This document shows, piece by piece, positions 27,805 to 35,513 of a DNA stretch of 64,000 nt. Position 1 is the stretch's first letter. Every line of letters starts with the position of its first letter. Made by a program: the position numbers and the translations under genes. Source of the stretch: Photorhabdus khanii NC19 (lineage in GTDB: Bacteria > Pseudomonadota > Gammaproteobacteria > Enterobacterales > Enterobacteriaceae); contig NZ_AYSJ01000008.1 of assembly GCF_000517265.1 (NCBI RefSeq), positions 39,869-103,868 of the forward strand, written 5' to 3'. The notes under the pieces were generated by a model, which did no database searches, had not been told where the DNA came from, and saw only the letters and a list, made by a program, of their open reading frames with translations.

Positions 27805-28118
27805 GCCAATGGTGCTAACAATATTCAAGCGTCATTATTAACCAAAAAACAAAATAATTGCCAGCTATTGTATTATACAATGCAATAGCTAATACCAATC
27901 TTTGAGTATCGCGTTGGTAATTCATCATAATCCTATAAAGAACTAAAATTAACGAAGAGGATATTTCACATCTTTTAATTCCTCTGATAGACGGACATAA
28001 AACATGCCAGGGAATTATTCAGGGCGCGAGCATACTTTTGGGCTCATCTATTGAATGAAACCTAATGACATGATCTAATCACGATGATTTCTTGCCGGCT
28101 GCCCTGCTCATGACCCTG
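27805..28118. other. Intergenic region
   Basis: Mostly AT-rich with no gene. The last 40 bases belong to the left part of the ISAs1 element. Confidence 0.35.
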
Positions 28119-28856
28119 ATGGAACATTTATCCGTTGTTAAAGAAACTCGCTCCGAGACCAATCGTAAGTATGATCTGATTGATGTTATTTTTCTTGTTA
28201 TCAGCGGAATACCTTGTCGGCATACCATTGCGAGGATACTCCGCACCATCGTGCTCGAATCCTTGCTGGAAGCGTTACTGAATTGGGTCAATGAGCAGCG
28301 TGAACAGGCGGGCAAACCCCTCATCGCCTTTGACGGTAAAGTCTTGCGCCGGGCCCACCGCCATGATGCAAAAAACTCCTTTCAGGTTGTCACCGCTTAT
28401 GACACAGAGAATGGCCTGGTCTTGTGTCAAAAAGCCACGGAGCACAAAAAAGGGGAAATCGCGATGGTGCGGCAAATGCTGGATATTCTGAAACTTAAAG
28501 GCCGCATTGTGACGCTTGATGCGTTGCATTGCCAGCGTGAAACGCTGGAAAAAATCAGCGAAAAGAAAACCCATGTTGTTCAGGTTAAGAAAAATCAACC
28601 CAAATTATGGGAAACCGTTCAATCACAATTTCAAGCGATATTTGATGCGGGTAAAGAGAAAATCGTCACTGAAATCAAGCAAACGGTTCATGGCCGTAAG
28701 GAAGAACGTGATGTATTCCAGCTAAAGGCAGTCTTTCCCCCGGAAATAGTGAAAAAATGGCCGACAATCCGCAGCATCATTGCCGTTGAGCGTCACCGGA
28801 CAAAGAATGGCAAAGGTACCGTTGATACTTCCTACTATGGGGGAAATCAGCCTTAA
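28119..28856 (+). pseudogene. ISAs1-family transposase with internal deletion, truncated
   Basis: Reads MEHLSVVKETRSETNRKYDL, IDVIFLVISGIPCRHTIARI, PLIAFDGKVLRR, GRIVTLDALHCQRETLEKI and VVQVKKNQPKLWETV, all typical of ISAs1 (H-repeat) transposases. About 30 residues usually found between LVIS and GIP are lacking, an in-frame deletion. The 3' end, after VDTSYYGG, is cut by the IS982 fragment; the usual length is about 370. Not functional. Confidence 0.8.
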
Positions 28857-29070
28857 GATACTGTTGCACATGCTCAATATAAAACGCTTTGAAATGACGA
28901 TAGTGGCTCATGTGAAATAAAATGAGGAGCGTCATGATTTCACTCAGTGACAGGGAAGCTGCGCGATGGCGTTTAAGCAGGTTATTTTCGATGAGCTGTT
29001 GTTCCCAAAGCGGAATAAATTGTTGGCAAAAATCATCGACGCAGCAGTAAAGTTCTTCTAAAGTCATCAT
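28846..29070 (-). pseudogene. IS982-family transposase N-terminal fragment
   Basis: Starts MTLEELYCCVDDFCQQFIPL (ATG near 29068) and keeps SLSEIMTLLILFHMSHYRHF and FKAFYIEHVQQYLKADFP. It is cut at about 28,850 where it meets the ISAs1 element. Roughly the first quarter of a transposase of about 290 residues. Confidence 0.75.
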
Positions 29071-29106
29071 AGCCTGAGGATCTCCACGATTTTGTTTTCT
29101 ATACAA

Positions 29107-29381
29107 AAACTTTGATCGGGCCTTAGGCTCTTAGTTCCTTTTTTCTTTCCTTTCTTAAGCAGAGTTCAGGTTAATTAAGAATAGTCTCCCTATATCAGTA
29201 CATTTCTTCATAATTGGGAAGCATGCTACAACAATATGTTCCTGTGTAACGTAAAATTACCATGCAAAATATAACCAATGGAAACCATTTGGATGATTTC
29301 TTCACGCTTTTTTATGTTGTCCTTATATAAGGACAGACTTTAGAACAAAAATAAAGATAAAATGAAGAATAGTCTCCATTT
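29107..29381. other. Intergenic region downstream of the AbiE-type locus
   Basis: No gene seen. It contains the outer end of the IS982 fragment and a direct echo (aagaatagtctcc near 29178 and 29365). Confidence 0.3.
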
Positions 29382-30353
29382 TTATCCATTGAAACTGACT
29401 TTATCTAATATTTCAGTTGAAACTTTCTCAAAAGTAGTAAAACAGGTTCCAAAATCGTGAGGCTGTTCATTATAAACCATAGGGTCTACATATAGTTCGA
29501 AACGTTGAGCATACTTTTCATGATTTTTTATCAGTGACAGCGCATATCTCATTTCACCAAATGGATTGTTAGTAAATTCCGGCTGCTTATTACCATACCT
29601 TGCGACATCTTCATATATAACTCGATTAAATATTGAATACACAATACCTAAATCTAGCTCATAATTGGATTTAATTAAATGCACATCGTAAATATGCCTT
29701 ACTAACGTTTCATCTTCCCATTCTTCAGGGTTACGCTCAACTAATGCTGTACGCCTAAGCATAGATACAATTTTTTCAACAAAAGTGGATTCAATGTTAA
29801 CGCATAAGAATTTTTTCACCTCCGAATTACGCCTATATTGTTCAGCCACCAGAGAAGCAATAGAACGAGAATCTGGTTTTTCAAACAGAGTCGTTTCCAT
29901 TAGCTCAAGTTTTATGATTGGTCTTAAACATGGTGCTATCTGATATTGTTGAGGGTATTTAATTTCAATCTCTATATATCTGTATTCATCACGTTTAATA
30001 ACCTTACTAGCAATACTAAAAGCTCCATCAGCAACAATAAGAGAAAGAAGTTGTTCATGAAAGCATTTTCGTATTCTTTTTCGTTCCGAACGGCTAATAG
30101 ATTGCCAGTCAAGGTCATTATAAGGTATGATTTTAAGATCAACATCTTCAGACATTCGCATGATTTTAACGTGTGATTTGGCTAATGCTGAACCTCCACC
30201 AAAAACGATTGCAAACACGTCAGATTCAGCATTTGCAATCAGAGTTAATAGATGGACTACCCAATAATCTTTTTCAATGATTGCCGGGTTATTTATTCCT
30301 AACGCAAATGCAACCTCAGTAAACTCTTTTTTCAGTTGATCTAACTTTTCCAT
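29382..30353 (-). CDS. abiEii: AbiEii/AbiGii-type nucleotidyltransferase toxin
   Basis: A 323-residue protein. The nucleotidyltransferase signature is present: VFGGGSALAKSHVKIMRMSE followed by DVDLKII (Gly-Gly ... Asp-x-Asp). In AbiE systems this protein stops growth of phage-infected cells, and relatives modify tRNA ends. Its start overlaps the 3' end of the upstream antitoxin gene by 38 bases. Full length with no damage, so it may be one of the few working defence genes in this debris field. Confidence 0.85.
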   Translation of the reverse strand: MEKLDQLKKEFTEVAFALGINNPAIIEKDYWVVHLLTLIANAESDVFAIVFGGGSALAKSHVKIMRMSEDVDLKIIPYNDLDWQSISRSERKRIRKCFHEQLLSLIVADGAFSIASKVIKRDEYRYIEIEIKYPQQYQIAPCLRPIIKLELMETTLFEKPDSRSIASLVAEQYRRNSEVKKFLCVNIESTFVEKIVSMLRRTALVERNPEEWEDETLVRHIYDVHLIKSNYELDLGIVYSIFNRVIYEDVARYGNKQPEFTNNPFGEMRYALSLIKNHEKYAQRFELYVDPMVYNEQPHDFGTCFTTFEKVSTEILDKVSFNG

Positions 30354-30744
30354 TTATTATTTTTCTGCCAATTTGTAAACGAGTGCTAAATCTCCGGGAA
30401 TCAAATTTAAATCTAATTGATGCCGGGATTTGGGTAATTTCACCCTTCATAAATTTGAGAGTCAAATCATCAAAAGTAAAATCAACTTTTTTAAGTTTTA
30501 ATACTTCAGAAACAATTGAATCTACACCGCCAGGTTTTGCCGGAATAGGCTCACCTGTTAATGTACTCATCCTAGCTTTGGTGTATAAACCATGACCAAT
30601 TTTTATGAGTAAACCATTCTTTATCAACCGATTAAACCCTCGACCAACTTGATCATAACTGGCTATATCGGAAAAATCTTTACGTTCAAAAACATAGCGT
30701 CTCGATTTAAATAATCTCTGCTTTATCTTTTCATAAGAAGTCAT
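30316..30744 (-). CDS. DUF6088-type antitoxin/regulator of the AbiE-type locus
   Basis: A 142-residue protein from MTSYEKIKQRLFKSRRYV (ATG 30742-30744, with GGAGGGG before it; a frame from 30813 is less likely). It has a winged-helix part (YDQVGRGFNRLIKNGLLIKI, GHGLYTKAR) and a basic C-terminus. Proteins of this kind precede AbiEii toxins and repress their own promoter. It overlaps the toxin gene, so the two are translated together. Confidence 0.8.
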   Translation of the reverse strand: MTSYEKIKQRLFKSRRYVFERKDFSDIASYDQVGRGFNRLIKNGLLIKIGHGLYTKARMSTLTGEPIPAKPGGVDSIVSEVLKLKKVDFTFDDLTLKFMKGEITQIPASIRFKFDSRRFSTRLQIGRKIINGKVRSTEKRVY

Positions 30745-31010
30745 AACCCCTCCTTCGATATGTAGAATTGCTGCATACAACAATAGCATAATACGGCATA
30801 AACTGACATTCAACTAAAATAAAAATTGTTATAAATCATTTAATTAACGAATATTTTTTTCTAAAAAACCATTCTGACTATAGAACCAACATCCAGTAAT
30901 GTACAAGCAAATACGAGAATTTAGTCAAACACGAAGTGATCGAGATGGAAATGGTTCATATGGAAAAAAATGAGGCGAGGAAGACCGGTAAGCCGTAGTA
31001 AAACTGTTTG

Positions 31011-31483
31011 TGACATTATAGAGTTTTTAGAGAATTTATAGTGCGTTTTATGTCCTTTAATGCTTGTTCGTATTCCTGATTTTTTTCTTTTAGTGTAATA
31101 ATCAAACTATTCTCAAACCCATCAGAAAAGTTATTTTTATATAACACTAAAACTTGTTCGGCGAAAAAATCATCATCAATATAGAAATAACACTCTGGTA
31201 CATTCAATATTTTAGCTATCTGACATGCTACTTCGTATGTCGGAAATACAGATCCTTTTTCATATCTGCTGATTTTTTTTCGTGCTTGTTCTGAATCAAT
31301 GATTCCTAATGCTTCTCCAACTGCTCGTTGAGATAGACTTTGTGCTTTTCGTGCCGCTATCAATCGCTGTGGCTTCATATGTAAAAAATATAAGTGGTTT
31401 CTATGGTTTCATCTTGACTACTTTTTACCACTGTTTCAGAATGCGTGGCAGGCGCACAATATGACCCCTAGAGTCATTTTATG
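31011..31483. repeat. Direct repeat B, copy 2
   Basis: Second copy of 26,968-27,440, same orientation. Together the copies flank the Ner, ISAs1, IS982 and AbiE segment. Confidence 0.85.
31016..31378 (-). CDS. XRE-family regulator (copy 2)
   Basis: A 120-residue protein nearly identical to the 26973 gene. Differences include SLSQ for NLSQ in the first helix, LVLYK for LMLYK, EQALKD for EQVLKD and the end NSLKTL for NSLRTL. The DNA-binding part is otherwise unchanged, so both copies should recognise the same operator. The upstream palindrome at 31461-31477 carries one substitution. Confidence 0.8.
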   Translation of the reverse strand: MKPQRLIAARKAQSLSQRAVGEALGIIDSEQARKKISRYEKGSVFPTYEVACQIAKILNVPECYFYIDDDFFAEQVLVLYKNNFSDGFENSLIITLKEKNQEYEQALKDIKRTINSLKTL

Positions 31484-31587
31484 GGTAATTATCAGTACCA
31501 TGTCAGATTCATTGAAAGCGTAGAAACAGATCAGGTAAGTATCTTTAGCACCAACCGGTCATTTTAGATAAAAAAAAGCTTTATTTA

Positions 31588-31995
31588 CGAGAGCATAAAA
31601 AACTGTGGGGCACTTTAATTCAGTTTGCGATAGAATGAGTCACTAAATGTACGTATCAGGCAGCTCACCATGAAATCCTATGTCGTTAGAGTGACACTTC
31701 GGGGTGTCAGTTCTATAATCTGGCGTCGCTTTAGGTTATCAAATGAAACGTCTTTAGCAACTTTTCACTATATCATTCAGATCGCTCAAGGATGGCATGA
31801 TGATCACCTTCATCAATTTTGCTTCTGATATTTTCAGTTTAGTGAACTGTACTTGTCTGAAAGAATTAGGCTCTGACGAATGAGTTAACTCTGCCCGTAT
31901 CCGGGGAATAATTTTGCCTAATACGCTCATAAGCCACTCATATTTAATTAAAAAATAGTCGTTATGGTTTGAGGCGTCAACGGAACGAATACATC
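31588..31995 (+). repeat. Direct repeat A, copy 2 (408 bp)
   Basis: Second copy of 24,217-24,624, about 98% identical by eye. It lies 104 bases past repeat B copy 2. Confidence 0.9.
31670..31828 (+). pseudogene. pRiA4b ORF-3-like fragment (copy 2)
   Basis: The same 52-codon fragment as at 24299, with small changes (VTLRGVSSIIWRR, FHYIIQIAQGW). Stop TGA at the same place. Not functional. Confidence 0.65.
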
Positions 31996-32180
31996 ATTAC
32001 TCTATAGTTAAAATACTAGGTAGATTCACATAATAAGAGTAAAACAAATAGCCCCTGCCATTTCGATTACGAGAATTTCGGAGGTTCCCGCTTATTGTGG
32101 ACAGACAAAATAATCACTAAGGTTAAATTGTTAACTATGGCAAAATATTAGTTAACAAATTATCGCTTCCTCCTACAAGA
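31996..32180. other. Junction between IS debris and the IncA/C-like block
   Basis: It contains an inverted repeat TTGTTAACTA ... TAGTTAACAA at 32128-32158 (10 perfect pairs, 11-base centre), which could be an operator, a hairpin or a recombination site. No gene. Confidence 0.45.
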
Positions 32181-33302
32181 TCAATCTGTTTTTGCCGCTT
32201 TGATAATTTCAGCTAGGCTTTCTATAATTTCTTTTCTTGTTTCGTAGTCAACATCATCTAAAGCCCACTCAGGTGCGTTTGGGTCATCGTAGAGATAGCT
32301 GCGGCTCGTATTGTCCTGGTAGATCACTTCCGCCAGCTTTCCAGCGCTGTTGTACTGGTACTGAATAGTGCGACCAGCAGGATCGGTGATACTGACCATC
32401 CGGCCATCTTGATACTGGAACTGGAGGGTGCGGCCAAAGCCGTCAGTGATCAACGACAGTTCTCCGCTCAGATAGCTCAGCGTGATGTGATTGCCGTTGG
32501 GCTTCTCGATGCCGGTCAGTCGCCCGGCCTCATCATAGGCCTCGACTACTCCGTCAGATTGGGTGTAGCGCCAGCCGGTATCCTCCTTGACCAAGGTGTC
32601 ATCGGTTTTCCAAGTTGCCACCCAGACAGAGGACGAGTTGTAGAAGGCGAGCTCCTGCCCTTCTGGCCGGTGCAGGACAACCATGTTCTCACCATACTTT
32701 GAAGCGTTGACCTCGACGCTCCGTGAGTAGGTATGCCGCCAGCCGCCGATCTCTTCATCAGGAAGGTGGCTATTGTAGTATCTGGTGAATGTGAGCGGGT
32801 CGGAGCCTCCACTTTGATAATCCAGCTCAGCCTGGAACTTGTTGCCGGTGCCGAGATGGATAGGGTTCCCCACACACATGGTTGTTGATGGTAAGCCGAG
32901 GTCCCTGTCCAGGAAAGGCGTTTTATCCATCTCACCCGGCAGAACGTAGGTTGAACGCCAGTAGACCGTAGCTGGGCCGCCAGTGCAGGTAGTGGGATCA
33001 TAATCGCCAGTAGCGCCTAGATACTTAAAACAGATCCTGGAGACATAACGGCCATCCCCATAACTGGCAACCGGATAAAGCGTATCCCCAACGGGTATTC
33101 CCTTCCCTTGCTCCTCCCCAGAGCGATAATTCTTCATGAAGGAATGCGCGTCCATGATGGTGTTGAAGCGCATTTTGTCTACTTCGGTGCTCACGGCCAC
33201 AACCCGCCATTGTGCAAAAGCTAAGCACGGCAAGGTTGCGAGCACCACCACGGCCAATGACCGCAGGTTTCGCATCAGTGAAAGGGAAGGTCTCGATCTC
33301 AT
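32181..33302 (-). CDS. rhs: Rhs/YD-repeat protein, short, with a non-canonical end
   Basis: A 373-residue protein with a signal peptide (MRNLRSLAVVVLATLPCLAFA from residue 10, cleavage near AFA-QW). The Rhs pieces are NPIHLGTGNKFQAELDYQS, LTFTRYYNSHLPDEEIGGWR, then YD-like repeats (YDEAGRLTGIEKPNG, DPAGRTIQYQYNSAGKL). Full Rhs proteins exceed 1,000 residues. This one changes after LYDDPNAPEWALDD into an acidic helix and stops, so it is probably truncated with a replaced tail. An rhs gene is a known IncA/C backbone feature. GGAG lies 8 bases before the start and sits in a hairpin. Confidence 0.75.
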   Translation of the reverse strand: MRSRPSLSLMRNLRSLAVVVLATLPCLAFAQWRVVAVSTEVDKMRFNTIMDAHSFMKNYRSGEEQGKGIPVGDTLYPVASYGDGRYVSRICFKYLGATGDYDPTTCTGGPATVYWRSTYVLPGEMDKTPFLDRDLGLPSTTMCVGNPIHLGTGNKFQAELDYQSGGSDPLTFTRYYNSHLPDEEIGGWRHTYSRSVEVNASKYGENMVVLHRPEGQELAFYNSSSVWVATWKTDDTLVKEDTGWRYTQSDGVVEAYDEAGRLTGIEKPNGNHITLSYLSGELSLITDGFGRTLQFQYQDGRMVSITDPAGRTIQYQYNSAGKLAEVIYQDNTSRSYLYDDPNAPEWALDDVDYETRKEIIESLAEIIKAAKTD

Positions 33303-33307
33303 TTACA

Positions 33308-33329
33308 GCTCCAGTTTTTACGCTGGAGC
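33308..33329 (-). promoter_or_regulatory. Shine-Dalgarno hairpin before rhs
   Basis: GCTCCAG and CTGGAGC pair across 8 bases. The 3' arm holds the GGAG used by rhs, so translation can be masked. Confidence 0.5.
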
Positions 33330-33370
33330 CATTTTCAGGTAGGAGAGTCGTTATCAACGACTGCGTTTTT

Positions 33371-33383
33371 GCCCTTTTAGGGT
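33371..33383. promoter_or_regulatory. AcaCD-like box upstream of rhs
   Basis: GCCCTTTTAGGGT: G/C arms around an A/T centre, as at 40,786, 43,027, 50,728 and 58,610. From memory this resembles the FlhDC-type activator box of IncC plasmids. Confidence 0.4.
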
Positions 33384-33453
33384 ATGAATACGTGATTTGG
33401 AGAGCTTGTGTATTCAGAACAGATGAGAAGCAGGTTCAGACTCATCAGCCGGG

Positions 33454-34179
33454 TCACTCATTTCGCTCAAACACCGTGACAAGAACACGTTTTTGGTTGT
33501 CATCGTTGATCACCATCAGGTACTTGAACTTGGAATCTCTATGGCCCCAGACTTCCACGTTATCAACGCGGCCATACTTTCTGGCTTTATGGCGAGCCAC
33601 CTTTTCGTCAAAGGGCTGAACCTGTAGCTCTGGATGCTGGAGTCGGCCAACGAGTGAGGCCCACGGTTTTTTGGGGTCTCCAGAGGTTATCCGTGCCTGA
33701 TACTGATCGATGGCATGTTGAGTAACTAGGACGGGGCCAATGGCCGGAGTCAATATTTCGTCATGGGTTTGGGTATAAGTTTGCTTGTCCACATCGAGGA
33801 GCTCAACGTTGCCTTCACCCGGCTCATCCATAAACTCCATGCTCTGCGAAACTTCAATAGTAGCGCCCCTTAAACGTCCAGTGAGGCAAGCCGCAAACTT
33901 GGATGCAAACGCCTTGGTGGATTTTCCCAGTGCCAGCTTCTTGATCGCACCTTTGGATACCACCAGCTTGTAACCAGCACCAGCACCTGGCTCTCTGCAA
34001 AAAACCTGTTTGTCCAGCGCCAGATAGCGAATGGCTACGAGCTCAGCCAAAAGATCCGCCTCTTCGTGGTCAAAATCAATACGGACATCAAGGATGCCTT
34101 TCCGTTTTGTACCAACGCGCCAGAATACAAGGGCTGAATTATTTGATGTTTTCTTCGAGACGGTAGTCAATGTCATCAT
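33454..34179 (-). CDS. Conserved IncA/C-type backbone protein of unknown function
   Basis: A 241-residue protein with no signal peptide or membrane segment. Its C-terminal part (QHAIDQYQARITSGDPKKPW, KYGRVDNVEVWGHRDSKFKY, VLVTVFERNE) looks like a beta-rich domain. It starts at ATGATGACA with GGAG upstream. It follows the 34293 gene in the same direction. I believe it belongs to the IncA/C core, but cannot assign a role. Confidence 0.6.
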   Translation of the reverse strand: MMTLTTVSKKTSNNSALVFWRVGTKRKGILDVRIDFDHEEADLLAELVAIRYLALDKQVFCREPGAGAGYKLVVSKGAIKKLALGKSTKAFASKFAACLTGRLRGATIEVSQSMEFMDEPGEGNVELLDVDKQTYTQTHDEILTPAIGPVLVTQHAIDQYQARITSGDPKKPWASLVGRLQHPELQVQPFDEKVARHKARKYGRVDNVEVWGHRDSKFKYLMVINDDNQKRVLVTVFERNE

Positions 34180-34292
34180 GGTCTATTTCTCCATTGTCGG
34201 GATAATGGTCGGCATCGCCGCCAGCACCCCTATTCGTTAGGGTTCATTTAGATGCTATCACGGGTTTTAAAAATGCAACCCCTGGCGTCACT

Positions 34293-34703
34293 CTATTTAT
34301 GGTCCCATGTATTTTTATAAGCTCGGGCTAGGCGTTTCTCGATCACTTCTGACAAACTGCAACCATCGACTTCTGACAACCGCTTCAAAATCCTGTGGGC
34401 GTTATCGCTTATAGTTATGCTTTTACCAACACCATATCCCCTTCTGCGACGTTGCCTAATAGATGTCCCGAGCTTATTAATTTGCTCTGCTGTCAGATAT
34501 TTATTAATCCATTCGGTGAGTTCTGAGGGTGAGCGTCCTATGCTATTCAGAATATTCACTGCTTCAAGTTTCTTATCGAATGGAACGTCACGCCAAAACG
34601 CTGGACGTGAAGCGGCTCTAAGGAGATAGATTGACGTCGAATGAGCGTCTTCATTGGATACTTTCAAAAAAACACCTCTTACGTTACATGTCACACAAAC
34701 CAT
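34293..34703 (-). CDS. Ribbon-helix-helix-like regulator
   Basis: The C-terminal third (GVGKSITISDNAHRILKRLS, CSLSEVIEKRLARA) has the pattern of a ribbon-helix-helix DNA-binding protein; the middle is basic (IRQRRRRGYG). The ATG at 34701-34703 lies between the arms of a strong inverted repeat. A TTG at 34665-34667 with AGAGGTG upstream is a likely alternative start, giving 124 residues and leaving the repeat in the promoter. Probable autorepressor. Confidence 0.6.
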   Translation of the reverse strand: MVCVTCNVRGVFLKVSNEDAHSTSIYLLRAASRPAFWRDVPFDKKLEAVNILNSIGRSPSELTEWINKYLTAEQINKLGTSIRQRRRRGYGVGKSITISDNAHRILKRLSEVDGCSLSEVIEKRLARAYKNTWDHK

Positions 34704-34718
34704 ATCGTGACATGTAAC
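34683..34718. promoter_or_regulatory. Inverted-repeat operator of the RHH gene
   Basis: GTTACATGTCAC (34683-34694) and GTGACATGTAAC (34707-34718) are exact complements with a 12-base centre. Each arm is itself near-palindromic (TTACATGTCA / TGACATGTAA), suiting two dimers of a ribbon-helix-helix protein. Confidence 0.65.
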
Positions 34719-34736
34719 ACACTAAACCGCAAGTAT

Positions 34737-34763
34737 AAAAAAAGGCCAGCTATTGCTGGCCTT
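34737..34763 (-). terminator. Terminator after the 34788-35,153 genes
   Basis: Minus strand: AAGGCCAGC-AATA-GCTGGCCTT followed by a run of T. It separates the genes above from the RHH gene. Confidence 0.8.
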
Positions 34764-34787
34764 TTCGTTCATTTTCGCAGTTATTCT

Positions 34788-34904
34788 TTAGGCGTTGTGA
34801 TGCTTTTTTTCTTTCTGTTTCTCATGGTAGAGATACAGACTGCCGCCAGTGACGACAGTGAAAAATATAAGCAACCCTAACATACCTAATGTGAAAGCGT
34901 CCAT
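34788..34904 (-). CDS. Small single-pass membrane protein
   Basis: A 38-residue peptide: MDAFTLGMLGLLIFFTVVTG then GSLYLYHEKQKEKKHHNA. One hydrophobic helix followed by a basic tail, so an inner-membrane peptide with the tail inside. It is 9 bases past the stop of the 34914 gene and is probably co-transcribed with it, just before the terminator. Confidence 0.55.
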   Translation of the reverse strand: MDAFTLGMLGLLIFFTVVTGGSLYLYHEKQKEKKHHNA

Positions 34905-34913
34905 TTGACCCCC

Positions 34914-35153
34914 TTAGGAATTGCTGACCTTGGTTAAGATTATACCATAGATCCACAGGATAACCCCAACAAACAACACTAAACCGGCTTCTTTGACGGT
35001 AATAGTGTCCCCAGATACAGCCAATCCTACAATACCAACACCGATGGCTGTTACGGCGACCTTACGCAGGTCTTCACCGATAGCTCCCAGAGTCTTCTTG
35101 TCAGGAGAGAAAAGACGCACAAACCACGTCTTAATACGCAAAAACTTTTTCAT
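34914..35153 (-). CDS. Small membrane protein
   Basis: A 79-residue protein from MKKFLRIKTWFVRLFSPDKK with two hydrophobic segments (VAVTAIGVGIVGLAVSG and AGLVLFVGVILWIYGIILT). Its ribosome site GGAGG is the 3' arm of the 35159-35179 hairpin. Unknown function; a member of the minus-strand small-gene array. Confidence 0.6.
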   Translation of the reverse strand: MKKFLRIKTWFVRLFSPDKKTLGAIGEDLRKVAVTAIGVGIVGLAVSGDTITVKEAGLVLFVGVILWIYGIILTKVSNS

Positions 35154-35158
35154 AATTA

Positions 35159-35179
35159 CCTCCATAGTTGAAAAGGAGG
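35159..35179 (-). promoter_or_regulatory. Shine-Dalgarno hairpin before the 35153 gene
   Basis: CCTCC pairs with the GGAGG that precedes the ATG at 35151-35153. Confidence 0.5.
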
Positions 35180-35225
35180 CGAATCATGCCCGAGAGGGCA
35201 TGAACACCCCCTCAGGGTTAAAGTT

Positions 35226-35513
35226 TTAAGCAGACAAAGCCGATGGCGGCTTTGCCTTATTCATTTTCATTGAGTTAATGATCTTCATCGCTTCGTCAGC
35301 AAAAGGACCAGTAACTTGGATAGACTCCCTTCTTGCAAAAGAAGCCGTCACCATCATTCTCTGGCAGTGCATCAGATTACGATACCGAGACCGCATAAGC
35401 TCAATGTAAGCCGCAGAGTCACCCTCCCACCCCTCAGGGGGTGAGAAGGAGCACACCTCGTCGTTACCAGGCGTGGTATCGACCTTTGAGACATCAATGA
35501 CGGGCATACTCAT
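35226..35513 (-). CDS. Hypothetical protein overlapping the primase gene
   Basis: A 95-residue protein from MSMPVIDVSKVDTTPGNDEV (ATG 35511-35513, with GGAGAG before it); the frame is open 17 codons upstream but without a ribosome site. It contains WEGDSAAYIELMRSRYRNLM and a polar tail. The start lies inside the last codons of the primase gene, so the two are coupled. No family recognised. Confidence 0.55.
   Translation of the reverse strand: MSMPVIDVSKVDTTPGNDEVCSFSPPEGWEGDSAAYIELMRSRYRNLMHCQRMMVTASFARRESIQVTGPFADEAMKIINSMKMNKAKPPSALSA

Noticed and set aside
32128..32158. Possible attachment site at the left edge of the IncA/C-like block
   Set aside because: The inverted repeat has no matching direct repeat near 62.4 kb, so integration by an integrase is not supported; no integrase lies beside it.
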